17,723 bases of DNA from JALYUA01 sp038253555 (GTDB lineage Bacteria; Acidobacteriota; Thermoanaerobaculia; UBA5066; Gp7-AA6): contig JBBSGZ010000078.1 of the NCBI GenBank assembly GCA_038253555.1, positions 1 through 17,723 of the forward strand. Direction: 5' to 3'. Position 1 is the stretch's first letter, and each line of letters begins with the position of its first letter. A model generated the notes under the pieces. It searched no databases and was not told the origin of the DNA. It saw only the letters and a list, made by a program, of their open reading frames with translations. Below are positions 7,289 to 14,492 of this stretch, piece after piece. The position numbers were made by a program, and so were the translations under genes.

Positions 7289-8622
7289 GCTTCCCGCCGC
7301 AGGAACTGGAGCATGAAGAACACCATGATCGCCATGATCGGGAACATGAACAGCGACGTGGCGGCGCCTTTCCCCAGATAGCCCGCGTTGACGCCGAGCT
7401 GGTAGGCGTACGTGGCGAGGACCTGCGTCTGGTCGAACGGCCCGCCCTTCGTGATGATCCAGATGGTGTTGAAGTCGGTGAAAGAGAAGATCACCGAAAA
7501 AAGCAGGGAGACCATCAGGATCGGGCGCACCATCGGCGAAATGATGTGGACGAATCGCTGGAATCCGTTCGCTCCCTCGAGCTTCGCGCGCTCCAGGATC
7601 TCGTCGGGGATCGCGGTCAGCCCCGCCAGGATGATGATGGTCGTGAACGGAAAGCCCCGCCAGACGTTCACGACGATGACCGACAGCATCGCGAGGTCCT
7701 TGTCGCCTCGGAAATTGATGATGTGCTGCGGGGTCAGGAAGCCCCAGTGCACGAGGCACCAGTTGATGACGCTGTAGGTCGAATCGAGGATCCAGAGCCA
7801 CGCCTGGGCGCTGATCGCGATCGGGATGACCCACGGGATGACGACGAGCCCGCGCAGCAGCCGCCGTCCGCCGAACTTCCGGTTCAGGAGGAGCGCGCAG
7901 GGCACTCCGATCAACAGCTTCAGGATCTCGGTGCCGAACGTGTACTTGAACGTGTTCTTGAGCGCCAGACGGAAATTCGGGTCCTGCAGGACTCCCGTTC
8001 CGTGGATGTCGACCCGCGTCGTCGCGGAGACGAGCAGTTTTTTTGCCGCAAGGTCCACCGCGGCGCGGGTCTCGAACGTGCCGAGCGTGATCGGCGATTC
8101 TTTCGCGTGAGCGACGACCTCGGACTGGCCCCCCGCGGGACGGACCGTCCAGTCGGTGTCCTGGAGGATCGTCGACCCGGCAAACGACGCGTCGTCCTCC
8201 TTGGCCATGTCGAGAAGCGGAATCGACCGGCCGGCCGCGGCGAGAGTGGCGCGAGAGCCGCCTCCCGGCGCCGGGGACGTCTCGACCTTGAAGCCGGCGC
8301 GGCCGGCGAGGAACGCCCGTGCGGCCGCTTCGGAGGGAAAGCGGCCGATCACGAAATCGTTGGCGAGTAGGTCGTAGCTCTGGATCTTCGAGTAGTTCGC
8401 CGTTCCGATGAAGCTCCACTTCTGATTGCCGGCCTGGGCGTCCGAGAGCGACAGGAAGATGGACATCCCGAACGGGTAGGCGATGAAGAGGGCGAGGTAG
8501 AGGGCGGCGGGCAGGACGAGCGCGTAGCCGAGCGGCGCTTCGCGGTCGAAGAGGCGGGCCCGGCGGCGGGGCGGCGCGGGAGTCGCAGGCGCGGCGCTGT
8601 CCGGCGGCAACGGGGTGCTCAG
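7285..8622 (-). CDS. Carbohydrate ABC importer permease, MalF-type (CUT1), with large inserted segment
   Basis: This 445-residue inner-membrane subunit has a Pro/Ala-rich cytoplasmic N-terminus, a first helix at about 32-58, the FIGTANYSKI motif, then core helices from LKNTFKYTFGTEILKLLIG onward and the EAA loop at 341-367 (EILERAKLEGANGFQRF...RP). In ordinary relatives the motif is followed within about ten residues by the DPxFxxAlxNT segment; here about 125 residues (82-210) intervene. The insert contains two similar strand-helix pieces, VIGRFPSEAAARAFLA and ITLGTFETRAAVDLAA. No ATG or GTG precedes helix 1. CTG 8622 overlaps the ATPase stop as CTGA and has GGAGG (8630-8634) 7 nt upstream; TTG 8610 is the alternative but lies 19 nt from that site. 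It pairs with the MalG-type subunit. Confidence 0.92.
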   Translation of the reverse strand: MSTPLPPDSAAPATPAPPRRRARLFDREAPLGYALVLPAALYLALFIAYPFGMSIFLSLSDAQAGNQKWSFIGTANYSKIQSYDLLANDFVIGRFPSEAAARAFLAGRAGFKVETSPAPGGGSRATLAAAGRSIPLLDMAKEDDASFAGSTILQDTDWTVRPAGGQSEVVAHAKESPITLGTFETRAAVDLAAKKLLVSATTRVDIHGTGVLQDPNFRLALKNTFKYTFGTEILKLLIGVPCALLLNRKFGGRRLLRGLVVIPWVIPIAISAQAWLWILDSTYSVINWCLVHWGFLTPQHIINFRGDKDLAMLSVIVVNVWRGFPFTTIIILAGLTAIPDEILERAKLEGANGFQRFVHIISPMVRPILMVSLLFSVIFSFTDFNTIWIITKGGPFDQTQVLATYAYQLGVNAGYLGKGAATSLFMFPIMAIMVFFMLQFLRREA

Positions 8623-9734
8623 AGCGTGGCCTCCGTCTCGCCGTCGAAGAGGTACGCGCGGTTCATGTCGAACCACAGGTCCACGCGGTCTCCCTGCCGG
8701 ACCCCTTCGTGGATCTCGGTCTCCATCTGGAAGGTGCCCGCCTCTCCCCGGGCGGTGACGACGACGCGGTGGCCGAGCGGCTCGACGACCTCGATCACCG
8801 CGGGGACCCGCCCCGGGCTGGCGACGGACGCCCGGGCGACATCGGAGAGAGGACGCCCGCTCTGTGCCACGGAAATGTGCTCGGGGCGGATCCCGAAGGA
8901 AACCTTTCGGCCGGCGCGCGATGCGAGCTCCGGGCGGGGGAGCGCCAGTCGCAGGTCGCCCGGAAGGACGAGCGCCACCTCCGAGCCGTCGGCGACGAGC
9001 TCGCCCTCGAAGAAGTTCATCGGGGGGCTTCCGATGAACCCCGCCACGAAGCGGCTCGCCGGCCGGTCGTACACCTCGAGGGGCGTGCCGACCTGGCAAA
9101 TGACGCCGGCGTTCATGATGACGATGCGGTCGCCCATCGTCATCGCTTCGACCTGGTCGTGCGTGACGTAAACCATGGTCGACTGCACGCTCTGGTGAAG
9201 GCGCTTCAACTCGGTGCGCATGTGCACGCGGAGCTTGGCGTCGAGGTTCGAAAGGGGCTCGTCGAAGAGCAGCACGCCGGCCTGCCGGCAGAGCGCGGCT
9301 CCGACCGCGACCCGCTGCCGCTGTCCCCCAGAGAGCTGGCGTGGCTTGCGGTCGAGGTGTTCGGAGAGCCCGAGGATCTTCGCGACTTCGCGGACCCTCT
9401 GGTTGATCTGGTCTCTGGGCATCCCCCGCAGCCGGAGCGAGAACGACATGTTCCTGGCGACCGTCATGTGCGGGTACAGCGCATAGCTCTGGAAGACCAT
9501 CGCGATGTCGCGGTCCCGCGGGGCAAGGTGGGTGACCGAGTGGCCCCCGATCTTGATGTCGCCGCCGGAAACTTCCTCGAGGCCCGCGATCATCCGCAAA
9601 GTCGTCGTCTTCCCGCAGCCGGACGGGCCGACTAAGATCACGAACTCCTTGTCGCGGATCGTCAGATCGATGCCGGCGACGGCCCGGACGTCTCCGAACC
9701 GTTTTTCGACCCGCTCAAGGACGACCTCAGCCAT
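8619..9734 (-). CDS. Sugar ABC importer ATPase, MalK/UgpC-type
   Basis: The 371-residue ATPase has Walker A GPSGCGKT (36-43), Q-loop Gln82 in VFQSYALYPHMTV, signature LSGGQ (134-138), Walker B VLLFDEP with Glu159, D-loop SNLD and H-loop His192. The remaining residues from about 236 form the MOI/TOBE-type regulatory domain (SFGIRPEHI...), typical of CUT1 ATPases that power sugar uptake. Helix residues after the signature read QRVAVGAAL where relatives nearly always have Arg (GRA/ARA), an unusual replacement. The ATG has no Shine-Dalgarno: the preceding bases are C-rich and form the 3' arm of an inverted repeat ending 2 nt before the start. Its stop overlaps the CTG of the MalF-type permease. 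The binding protein gene lies upstream, the two permeases downstream. Confidence 0.95.
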   Translation of the reverse strand: MAEVVLERVEKRFGDVRAVAGIDLTIRDKEFVILVGPSGCGKTTTLRMIAGLEEVSGGDIKIGGHSVTHLAPRDRDIAMVFQSYALYPHMTVARNMSFSLRLRGMPRDQINQRVREVAKILGLSEHLDRKPRQLSGGQRQRVAVGAALCRQAGVLLFDEPLSNLDAKLRVHMRTELKRLHQSVQSTMVYVTHDQVEAMTMGDRIVIMNAGVICQVGTPLEVYDRPASRFVAGFIGSPPMNFFEGELVADGSEVALVLPGDLRLALPRPELASRAGRKVSFGIRPEHISVAQSGRPLSDVARASVASPGRVPAVIEVVEPLGHRVVVTARGEAGTFQMETEIHEGVRQGDRVDLWFDMNRAYLFDGETEATL

Positions 9735-9854
9735 TGGGGCGCTGGGCGAGGGGCGCTAGGCGGGGGGCGAGGGGCGAGGGCGGGGCGCCGAGGAAGAGGT
9801 GGACCTCCGCCCAGCGCCCAACCCCCAGCGCCCAACCCCCAGCGCCTTTACCCG
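9735..9854 (-). promoter_or_regulatory. Structured spacer between binding-protein and ATPase genes: 12-bp inverted repeat, 14-bp tandem repeat, G-runs
   Basis: GGGCGCTGGGCG at 9737-9748 is the exact inverse complement of 9808-9819, so the mRNA can form a 12-bp stem whose last base is 2 nt before the ATPase ATG. The 14-bp unit AGCGCCCAACCCCC is repeated at 9813-9826, 9827-9840 and partly at 9841-9846, giving alternative pairing partners. On the transcribed (minus-sense) strand this side is a series of G-runs that could form a G-quadruplex. Such structures between a binding-protein gene and the rest of an importer operon commonly keep the binding protein in excess; that role here is inference. 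Confidence 0.6.
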
Positions 9855-11153
9855 CTATACCGCCCGCAGCTTCTGTTCCGCGTCTTCCATCGCCGCGCGG
9901 GGCGATTTGCCCTTGGCCACTTCCGCGAACATCGTCGGGACGATGAACTTCGCGTACATCGTGGTGGCCGTCTTGGTCATGGGGCCGGGGTAGCCGATGA
10001 ACTTCACGTCGTTCTGGAAATCCTGGAGCAGCTCGAGCTTGGGCTCGTGTCCGATGACCGGCATCGGCTTCTTCCAGAACGCCTTCAGCATGGGGTGGTT
10101 GTAGCCCGTCGAAGCTTCCATCCCCTTCAAACCCGCGGCGTTCATCGCGTACAGGAACTCCTTGCCGAGGTCCTGCGCTTTGGAGAAGTTATAGATGCCG
10201 TAGGACATCGTGCGGGCGCCGTTCACCCGTCCGCCGGGACCGAGAGGCGTCTTGACGACCTCGAGGTTCTTGTAGACGTCCGGGTTGTCCTTGGCCGCGG
10301 TGCGATACGCGCTGATCGGGTTGCAGATGAGCGAGCCCTTTCCCGAAGCGATGAACCGGTTGTTCGAAGTGTCATCCCAGGACAGGACCTCATCGGTCAT
10401 CGTTTCCTTGAAGAAGGCCTCCCCGAACTTGAGAACCTCGATGATTTCCTTCTTGTGGAAGTTGACCTTGCCGTCCTTGTCGTAGAGATAGGCCTTGAAG
10501 GACAGCATGAGAGGAAGAAGGTCGTCGTTGGCGTCGGGGGTCTGGGAGTAGGGGATACCGAAGGGATATCCCGCCTTCTTCAGCTTGGCGCCCGAGACGA
10601 GCAGGTCCTGCCAGGTGGTCTTGTCGGTGTAGTCCGCGCCGACCTGAGCGAAGTAGCCGCGGTTGATGATGAAGGGATAGGCGATGTACCAGGAGGGGAC
10701 GGCGAGCCACTTCCCGCGCACCACCGCGACGTCTTTGGCCTCCGGCAGCCAGCCGCCGAACTCCTTCGCGAGCCGGTTGGCGACGTCCGAGACGTCGACG
10801 AGGATCTGGTCGTATAGCCAGGCGCCCGTGCCGTTCAGGTGAAACACGTCGTGGCCGCCGCGCCGGGAGATGTCGGCCGCGATCGCCGTCGGCAGGTCCG
10901 CGGTTGCGACGTAGTCGACCTCGACCCGACACTTGTTCTTTTCGCCGAACTCTTTGGCGAACACGTCGAAATACTTGTCGTAGTCGGGGACGAAGTGTTT
11001 CCAGTGCACCACCTTCAGAACGCGATCCTGAGCAAAAGCGCTGCGGACGAATACCGTCGGCGCCGCGAGTGCCGCGCCGGCCGCGAGCGTCGCCTTCAGG
11101 AATTCCCGCCGCCCGATCCCGGAGCCGCCCTCTTTTTTCCGACGATCCTTCAT
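9855..11153 (-). CDS. ABC importer substrate-binding protein (family 1 / sugar type), Tat-exported
   Basis: The 432-residue protein starts with a Tat signal, GRREFLKA at 14-21, a hydrophobic Ala-rich stretch and AFA-Q, giving likely cleavage after Ala41. The mature part is a type 1 sugar-binding protein: VLKVVHWKHFVPDYDKYFDVFAKEF opening strand and helix, DVFHLNGTGAWLYDQILVDVSDVA, the GKWLAVPSWYIAYPFIINRGYFAQVG hinge, TWQDLLVSGAKLKKAGYPFGIP, and PLGPGGRVNGARTMSYGIYNFSKAQD. It delivers ligand to the permeases encoded downstream. The ligand is not deducible; CUT1 systems take oligosaccharides, glycerol phosphates or polyols. Being Tat-borne may mean folding or a cofactor before export. AGGAAGG at 11158-11164 precedes the ATG at 11153. 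It is the first gene of the importer operon and divergent from malate synthase. Confidence 0.93.
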   Translation of the reverse strand: MKDRRKKEGGSGIGRREFLKATLAAGAALAAPTVFVRSAFAQDRVLKVVHWKHFVPDYDKYFDVFAKEFGEKNKCRVEVDYVATADLPTAIAADISRRGGHDVFHLNGTGAWLYDQILVDVSDVANRLAKEFGGWLPEAKDVAVVRGKWLAVPSWYIAYPFIINRGYFAQVGADYTDKTTWQDLLVSGAKLKKAGYPFGIPYSQTPDANDDLLPLMLSFKAYLYDKDGKVNFHKKEIIEVLKFGEAFFKETMTDEVLSWDDTSNNRFIASGKGSLICNPISAYRTAAKDNPDVYKNLEVVKTPLGPGGRVNGARTMSYGIYNFSKAQDLGKEFLYAMNAAGLKGMEASTGYNHPMLKAFWKKPMPVIGHEPKLELLQDFQNDVKFIGYPGPMTKTATTMYAKFIVPTMFAEVAKGKSPRAAMEDAEQKLRAV

Positions 11154-11210
11154 GGCGCCTTCCTCTCTGGAGCCATCCGCCGGATGACCCCGGTTGCACG
11201 GGGGGACCTC

Positions 11211-11230
11211 TTCGATTGGGCCGAATCGTA
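11211..11230. promoter_or_regulatory. Candidate operator (near-perfect inverted repeat)
   Basis: TTCGATT and AATCGTA arms (6 of 7 pairs match) around a 6-bp GGGCCG centre. It sits between the divergent importer and glycolate operons, 58 bp from the importer start and 103 bp from the malate synthase start. No regulator gene for it is in the window. Confidence 0.3.
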
Positions 11231-11267
11231 TGCCACAGCCCGCCCATCCCGAAGGCAAAAATACGGA

Positions 11268-11282
11268 CCGTCCCGCGGACGG
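11268..11282 (+). promoter_or_regulatory. Leader hairpin upstream of malate synthase
   Basis: A 6-bp GC-rich stem, CCGTCC/GGACGG, with a CGC loop, followed at once by the palindrome GGGGCCCC. It lies 51 bp before the ATG. There is no T-run, so it is not a standard terminator; an operator or leader structure is possible. Confidence 0.3.
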
Positions 11283-11333
11283 GGCCCCGGGGGGCTGATG
11301 TAGGCTCGGAAGGGTTTTGGCCGGGAGGTTGGC

Positions 11334-12905
11334 ATGGTGAGCGGAATTCAGGTCCTCGGAAGGTCGCCGGCGTCCTCGAAAACGGTTCTGTCGCAGAGCG
11401 CGCTGGCCTTCGTCGAGGCGCTCTCTCGCCGGTTCGAGCCCACCCGTCAGGACCTGCTCGGCAGGCGGGCACAGCGGCAGGCGCGGTTCGACGCCGGAGA
11501 TCTGCCGGATTTTTCTTCTGAGACGGAATCTGTTCGGGGGGAGGGCTGGAGAGTCGCGGCGGCGCCTCCGGATCTCGAGCGCCGCTGGGTCGAAATCACC
11601 GGCCCGGTCGAGCGAAAGATGATGATCAACGCCTTGAACTCGGGCGCCGACGTGTTCATGGCCGATTTCGAAGACTCCCTTTCGCCTACCTGGGACAACG
11701 TCGTAACCGGCCAGGCCAACCTGATCGACGCCGTCCGCGGCGAGATCTCCTGGGACAGCCCGGAGGGGAAGAGCTATCGCCTGAACCCGCGTGTGGCGAC
11801 TCTCGTGGTCCGGCCGAGAGGCTGGCACCTCCCGGAGAAGCACGTCGAGGTCGACGGGCAGCCGATCTCCGCGAGCCTCTTCGATTTCGGTTTGTACGTC
11901 TTTCACAACGCGCGCGAGCGGGTGGCCCGCGGAACGGCGCCGTACTTCTACCTTCCCAAGATGGAGAGCAATCTCGAGGCGCGCCTCTGGAATGACGTTT
12001 TTCTGTTCGCCCAGGAGGAGCTGGGGATCCCGCGGGGCACCTTTCGCGCGACAGTGCTCGTGGAAACCTTCCCCGCCGCATTCGCGATGGACGAGATCCT
12101 CTGGGAGCTCAAGGAGCACGCGAGCGGGCTGAATGCGGGGCGGTGGGACTATCTGTTCTCGACCATCAAGACCCTCCGCGAGCGCAAAGACCTCGTGCTT
12201 CCGGAGCGGGCGCAGTTGACCATGACCGTCCCGTTCATGCGGGCGTACACGGAGCTCCTCGTCGCGACGTGCCATCGGCGGGGAGCGCACGCCATGGGGG
12301 GCATGGCGCCCTTCATCCCCAGCCGGAAGGACCCGGAGGTCAACGAGGCGGCCCTGGCGAAGGTCCGCCAGGACAAGCAGCGGGAGGCCTCCGACGGCTT
12401 CGACGGGACATGGGTGGCCCACCCCGGGCTCGTCGAGATCGCGCGGGAAGTCTTCGAGACGGCGCTCGCCGGCCGGGCGAACCAGAAGGAGCGGCTGCGC
12501 GAGGACGTGAAGACGACGGCCGCGATGCTGGCGGACACGCGGGTCCCCGGCGGCTCCATTTCGGAGGCTGGCTTCCGGAACAACATCAACGTCGCGCTGC
12601 AGTATTTGAGCTCCTGGCTGCAGGGCAACGGCGCCGCCGCGATCTTCAACCTCATGGAGGACGTCGCGACGGCCGAGATCTCGAGGTCGCAGCTCTGGCA
12701 GTGGATCCACAACGGCGCCTCGCTGGCCGACGGCCGGCGCGTGACGCTCGAGCTCTATCGGAGTGTTCGGGCCGAAGAGATGGCGGCCTTGGGCGGCGAG
12801 GGCGCGGCGCGGCTCGAGGAAGCCGCGAAAATCCTGGACGAGCTCGTGGAGAGCCCCGCCTTCACCGAGTTTCTGACCTTTCCCGCGTACCGCCGTCTCG
12901 AGTAG
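11334..12905 (+). CDS. aceB: Malate synthase A
   Basis: The enzyme condenses glyoxylate with acetyl-CoA to malate and CoA in the cytoplasm. The family signature is matched exactly at residues 260-275 (KEHASGLNAGRWDYLF). The segment RPRGWHLPEKH (from residue 160) carries the catalytic Arg, and MEDVATAEISRSQLWQW the catalytic Asp443. ALNSGADVFMADFEDSLSPTW is the acidic metal-binding approach. At 523 residues it is a type A enzyme, clearly shorter than the roughly 720-residue type G (GlcB) that serves glycolate in E. coli. GGGAGG lies 5 nt before the ATG. It is the first gene of an operon with glcD only 22 bp downstream, so glyoxylate probably comes from glycolate oxidation; no isocitrate lyase gene is present in the window. 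Confidence 0.96.
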   Translation: MVSGIQVLGRSPASSKTVLSQSALAFVEALSRRFEPTRQDLLGRRAQRQARFDAGDLPDFSSETESVRGEGWRVAAAPPDLERRWVEITGPVERKMMINALNSGADVFMADFEDSLSPTWDNVVTGQANLIDAVRGEISWDSPEGKSYRLNPRVATLVVRPRGWHLPEKHVEVDGQPISASLFDFGLYVFHNARERVARGTAPYFYLPKMESNLEARLWNDVFLFAQEELGIPRGTFRATVLVETFPAAFAMDEILWELKEHASGLNAGRWDYLFSTIKTLRERKDLVLPERAQLTMTVPFMRAYTELLVATCHRRGAHAMGGMAPFIPSRKDPEVNEAALAKVRQDKQREASDGFDGTWVAHPGLVEIAREVFETALAGRANQKERLREDVKTTAAMLADTRVPGGSISEAGFRNNINVALQYLSSWLQGNGAAAIFNLMEDVATAEISRSQLWQWIHNGASLADGRRVTLELYRSVRAEEMAALGGEGAARLEEAAKILDELVESPAFTEFLTFPAYRRLE

Positions 12906-12927
12906 CGGGGATGCGAGGACTTCCGGC

Positions 12928-14397
12928 ATGAGCGCCTCCACGCCCGCCGTCTCCGAGAGCCTCGTCGCGCGCATCGCCGCGGTCGTCGGCCGGAGCCACT
13001 GCGTCAGCGAACCCGAGCAGCTGCGGACGTACGAGAGCGACGGCCTCGCGAGCTTCCGCGTCACTCCCGGCCTGGTGGTTCTCCCGGCCTCGACAGCCGA
13101 AGTGGCGGAAGTGGTGCGCCTGGCGGCCGCGGCCGGCCTACCGATCGGACCGCGAGGGGCGGGCACCGGGCTCTCGGGAGGCGCTCTCCCCGTGGCCGGC
13201 TGCGTCGTGATCGGTCTCTCGCGCATGAAGAAAATTCTGGAGGTCGACTTCGAGAACGAGTGGATGCGCGTCGAGCCGGGGGTGATCAACCTGGAGGTCA
13301 GCCGCCGCATTTCGGCTGAGGGCTACTACTACGCGCCCGACCCCTCCTCGCAGAGCGTCTGCACGATCGGTGGGAACGTCGCCGAGAACTCCGGGGGAGC
13401 GCACTGCCTGAAGTACGGGTTCACGGTCAACCACGTTCTCGGCGCGCGGGTCGTGCTGGGCGACGGTTCGGTGATCGACGTCGGCGGACCCGTTCCCGAC
13501 GCGCCGGGCTACGACCTGCTCGGGGTGCTCGTCGGGAGCGAGGGCATGCTCGGCATCGTGACCGAAGTCGTCCTGCGGATCCTCCGCAAGCCCGAGGCGA
13601 CTCGCACGTTCTTCGCGACTTTCCCCTCGACCGACGAGGCCGGCAACGCCGTTTCCGCGATCATCGCGTCGGGGATCGTGCCGGCGGCGATCGAGATGAT
13701 GGACCGTCTCGCCATCGTGGCCGCGAAGGCCGCCACGGGCCTCGACTGGCCCGACGTCGGCGCCGCCCTCCTGATCGACGTGGACGGACCTCTCGCGGAA
13801 GTCGAGCACACGTCGGACTCCGCGACGCGCCTGGCGGCCGCGGCGGGAGCGATCGAGATCCGCCGGCCGCGGGACGAGAACGAGCGGCAGCTGATGTGGA
13901 AGGGGCGCAAGAGCGCGTTTGCCGCCGTGGGACGGATCAGCCCGAACTACATCGTGCAGGATGGCGTGATTCCGCGCTCGTCGATCGCGCCGGTGCTTCG
14001 GGAAATCGAGGCGCTGGCGGTCTCCGCGGGGCTGCGCGTCGCGAACGTCTTTCACGCGGGGGACGGGAATCTCCATCCGCTCGTGCTCTACGACGCGCGG
14101 GTGGCGGGGGAGGAGAAGCGCGCCGAGGAGCTCGGGGGCGAAATTCTCCGCATCTGCATCCGGTCGGGCGGATCGATCACGGGCGAGCACGGCGTCGGAG
14201 CGGACAAGGCGCCGTACATGGCGGAGATGTTCTCCGAGGGCGACCTCGACACGATGGGCCGCGTGCGGTGCGCGTTCGACCCGGTGAATCGGTTCAATCC
14301 CGGGAAGGTGTTTCCGACCCCCCGCCTCTGCGGGGACCGGCCCGGGCCCTACCGGCCGCATCCGACGGAGCTCTCGGGAGAAGCGGGCAGGGGATGA
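12928..14397 (+). CDS. glcD: Glycolate oxidase subunit GlcD (FAD-linked)
   Basis: GlcD is the flavin subunit that oxidises glycolate (and often D-lactate) to glyoxylate. The 489-residue protein shows the PCMH-type FAD domain with PIGPRGAGTGLSGGALP (from residue 72) and the CTIGGNVAENSGGAHCLKYG segment, then the FAD-oxidase C-terminal domain with FHAGDGNLHP (His376, His383) and SGGSITGEHGVG (His421), which hold substrate and metal in this family. There is no signal peptide or membrane segment; the complex with GlcE and GlcF sits at the inner face of the membrane. It follows malate synthase by 22 bp. The stop is embedded in ATGA at 14394-14397. A related D-lactate dehydrogenase is the main alternative, but glcE and glcF downstream favour glycolate. 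Confidence 0.93.
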   Translation: MSASTPAVSESLVARIAAVVGRSHCVSEPEQLRTYESDGLASFRVTPGLVVLPASTAEVAEVVRLAAAAGLPIGPRGAGTGLSGGALPVAGCVVIGLSRMKKILEVDFENEWMRVEPGVINLEVSRRISAEGYYYAPDPSSQSVCTIGGNVAENSGGAHCLKYGFTVNHVLGARVVLGDGSVIDVGGPVPDAPGYDLLGVLVGSEGMLGIVTEVVLRILRKPEATRTFFATFPSTDEAGNAVSAIIASGIVPAAIEMMDRLAIVAAKAATGLDWPDVGAALLIDVDGPLAEVEHTSDSATRLAAAAGAIEIRRPRDENERQLMWKGRKSAFAAVGRISPNYIVQDGVIPRSSIAPVLREIEALAVSAGLRVANVFHAGDGNLHPLVLYDARVAGEEKRAEELGGEILRICIRSGGSITGEHGVGADKAPYMAEMFSEGDLDTMGRVRCAFDPVNRFNPGKVFPTPRLCGDRPGPYRPHPTELSGEAGRG

Positions 14398-14492
14398 ACG
14401 CGAGGACCTCCATCGATCGCACTGCCGTGAGGGTCGCGGTCCTGCGCTCTTCTTCCTTGGCCTCTTGCGCCGGGCGGCGGGGAACGCCTTGA
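14394..14492 (+). CDS. Possible 32-residue coupling microORF between glcD and glcE
   Basis: An ATG overlaps the glcD stop (ATGA) and the frame ends in a TGA overlapping the glcE TTG (TTGA at 14489-14492). It would give a basic, Ser/Arg-rich 32-residue peptide starting MNARTSIDRTAVRV. No family is recognised and no good Shine-Dalgarno stands before it. It may serve only to carry ribosomes across the 91-bp gap, or may be chance. Confidence 0.2.
   Translation: MNARTSIDRTAVRVAVLRSSSLASCAGRRGTP

Larger units (their letters stand above)
11154..11333. promoter_or_regulatory. Divergent promoter region between importer operon and malate synthase-glcDEF operon
   Basis: These 180 bp must contain promoters for both operons. 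Two structures stand out. TTCGATT (11211-11217) and AATCGTA (11224-11230) are an inverted repeat with one mismatch, spaced 6 bp, placed mid-gap like an operator for a dimeric regulator. CCGTCC-CGC-GGACGG (11268-11282) is a hairpin in the leader of malate synthase. I found no convincing sigma-70 promoter pair on either strand. Confidence 0.5.

Noticed and set aside
6179..8419. A 746-codon minus-strand frame suggesting a giant permease
   Set aside because: The part upstream of 7288 lies out of frame within the MalF-type gene and is Arg/Pro-rich; the GTG at 7288 in a GTGA overlap is the true start.
9855..13310. A 1,151-codon minus-strand frame covering malate synthase and glcD antisense
   Set aside because: Only 9855-11153 (the binding protein with Tat signal and ribosome site) is real; the rest is Arg/Pro-rich, matches no family and is antisense to well-supported genes.
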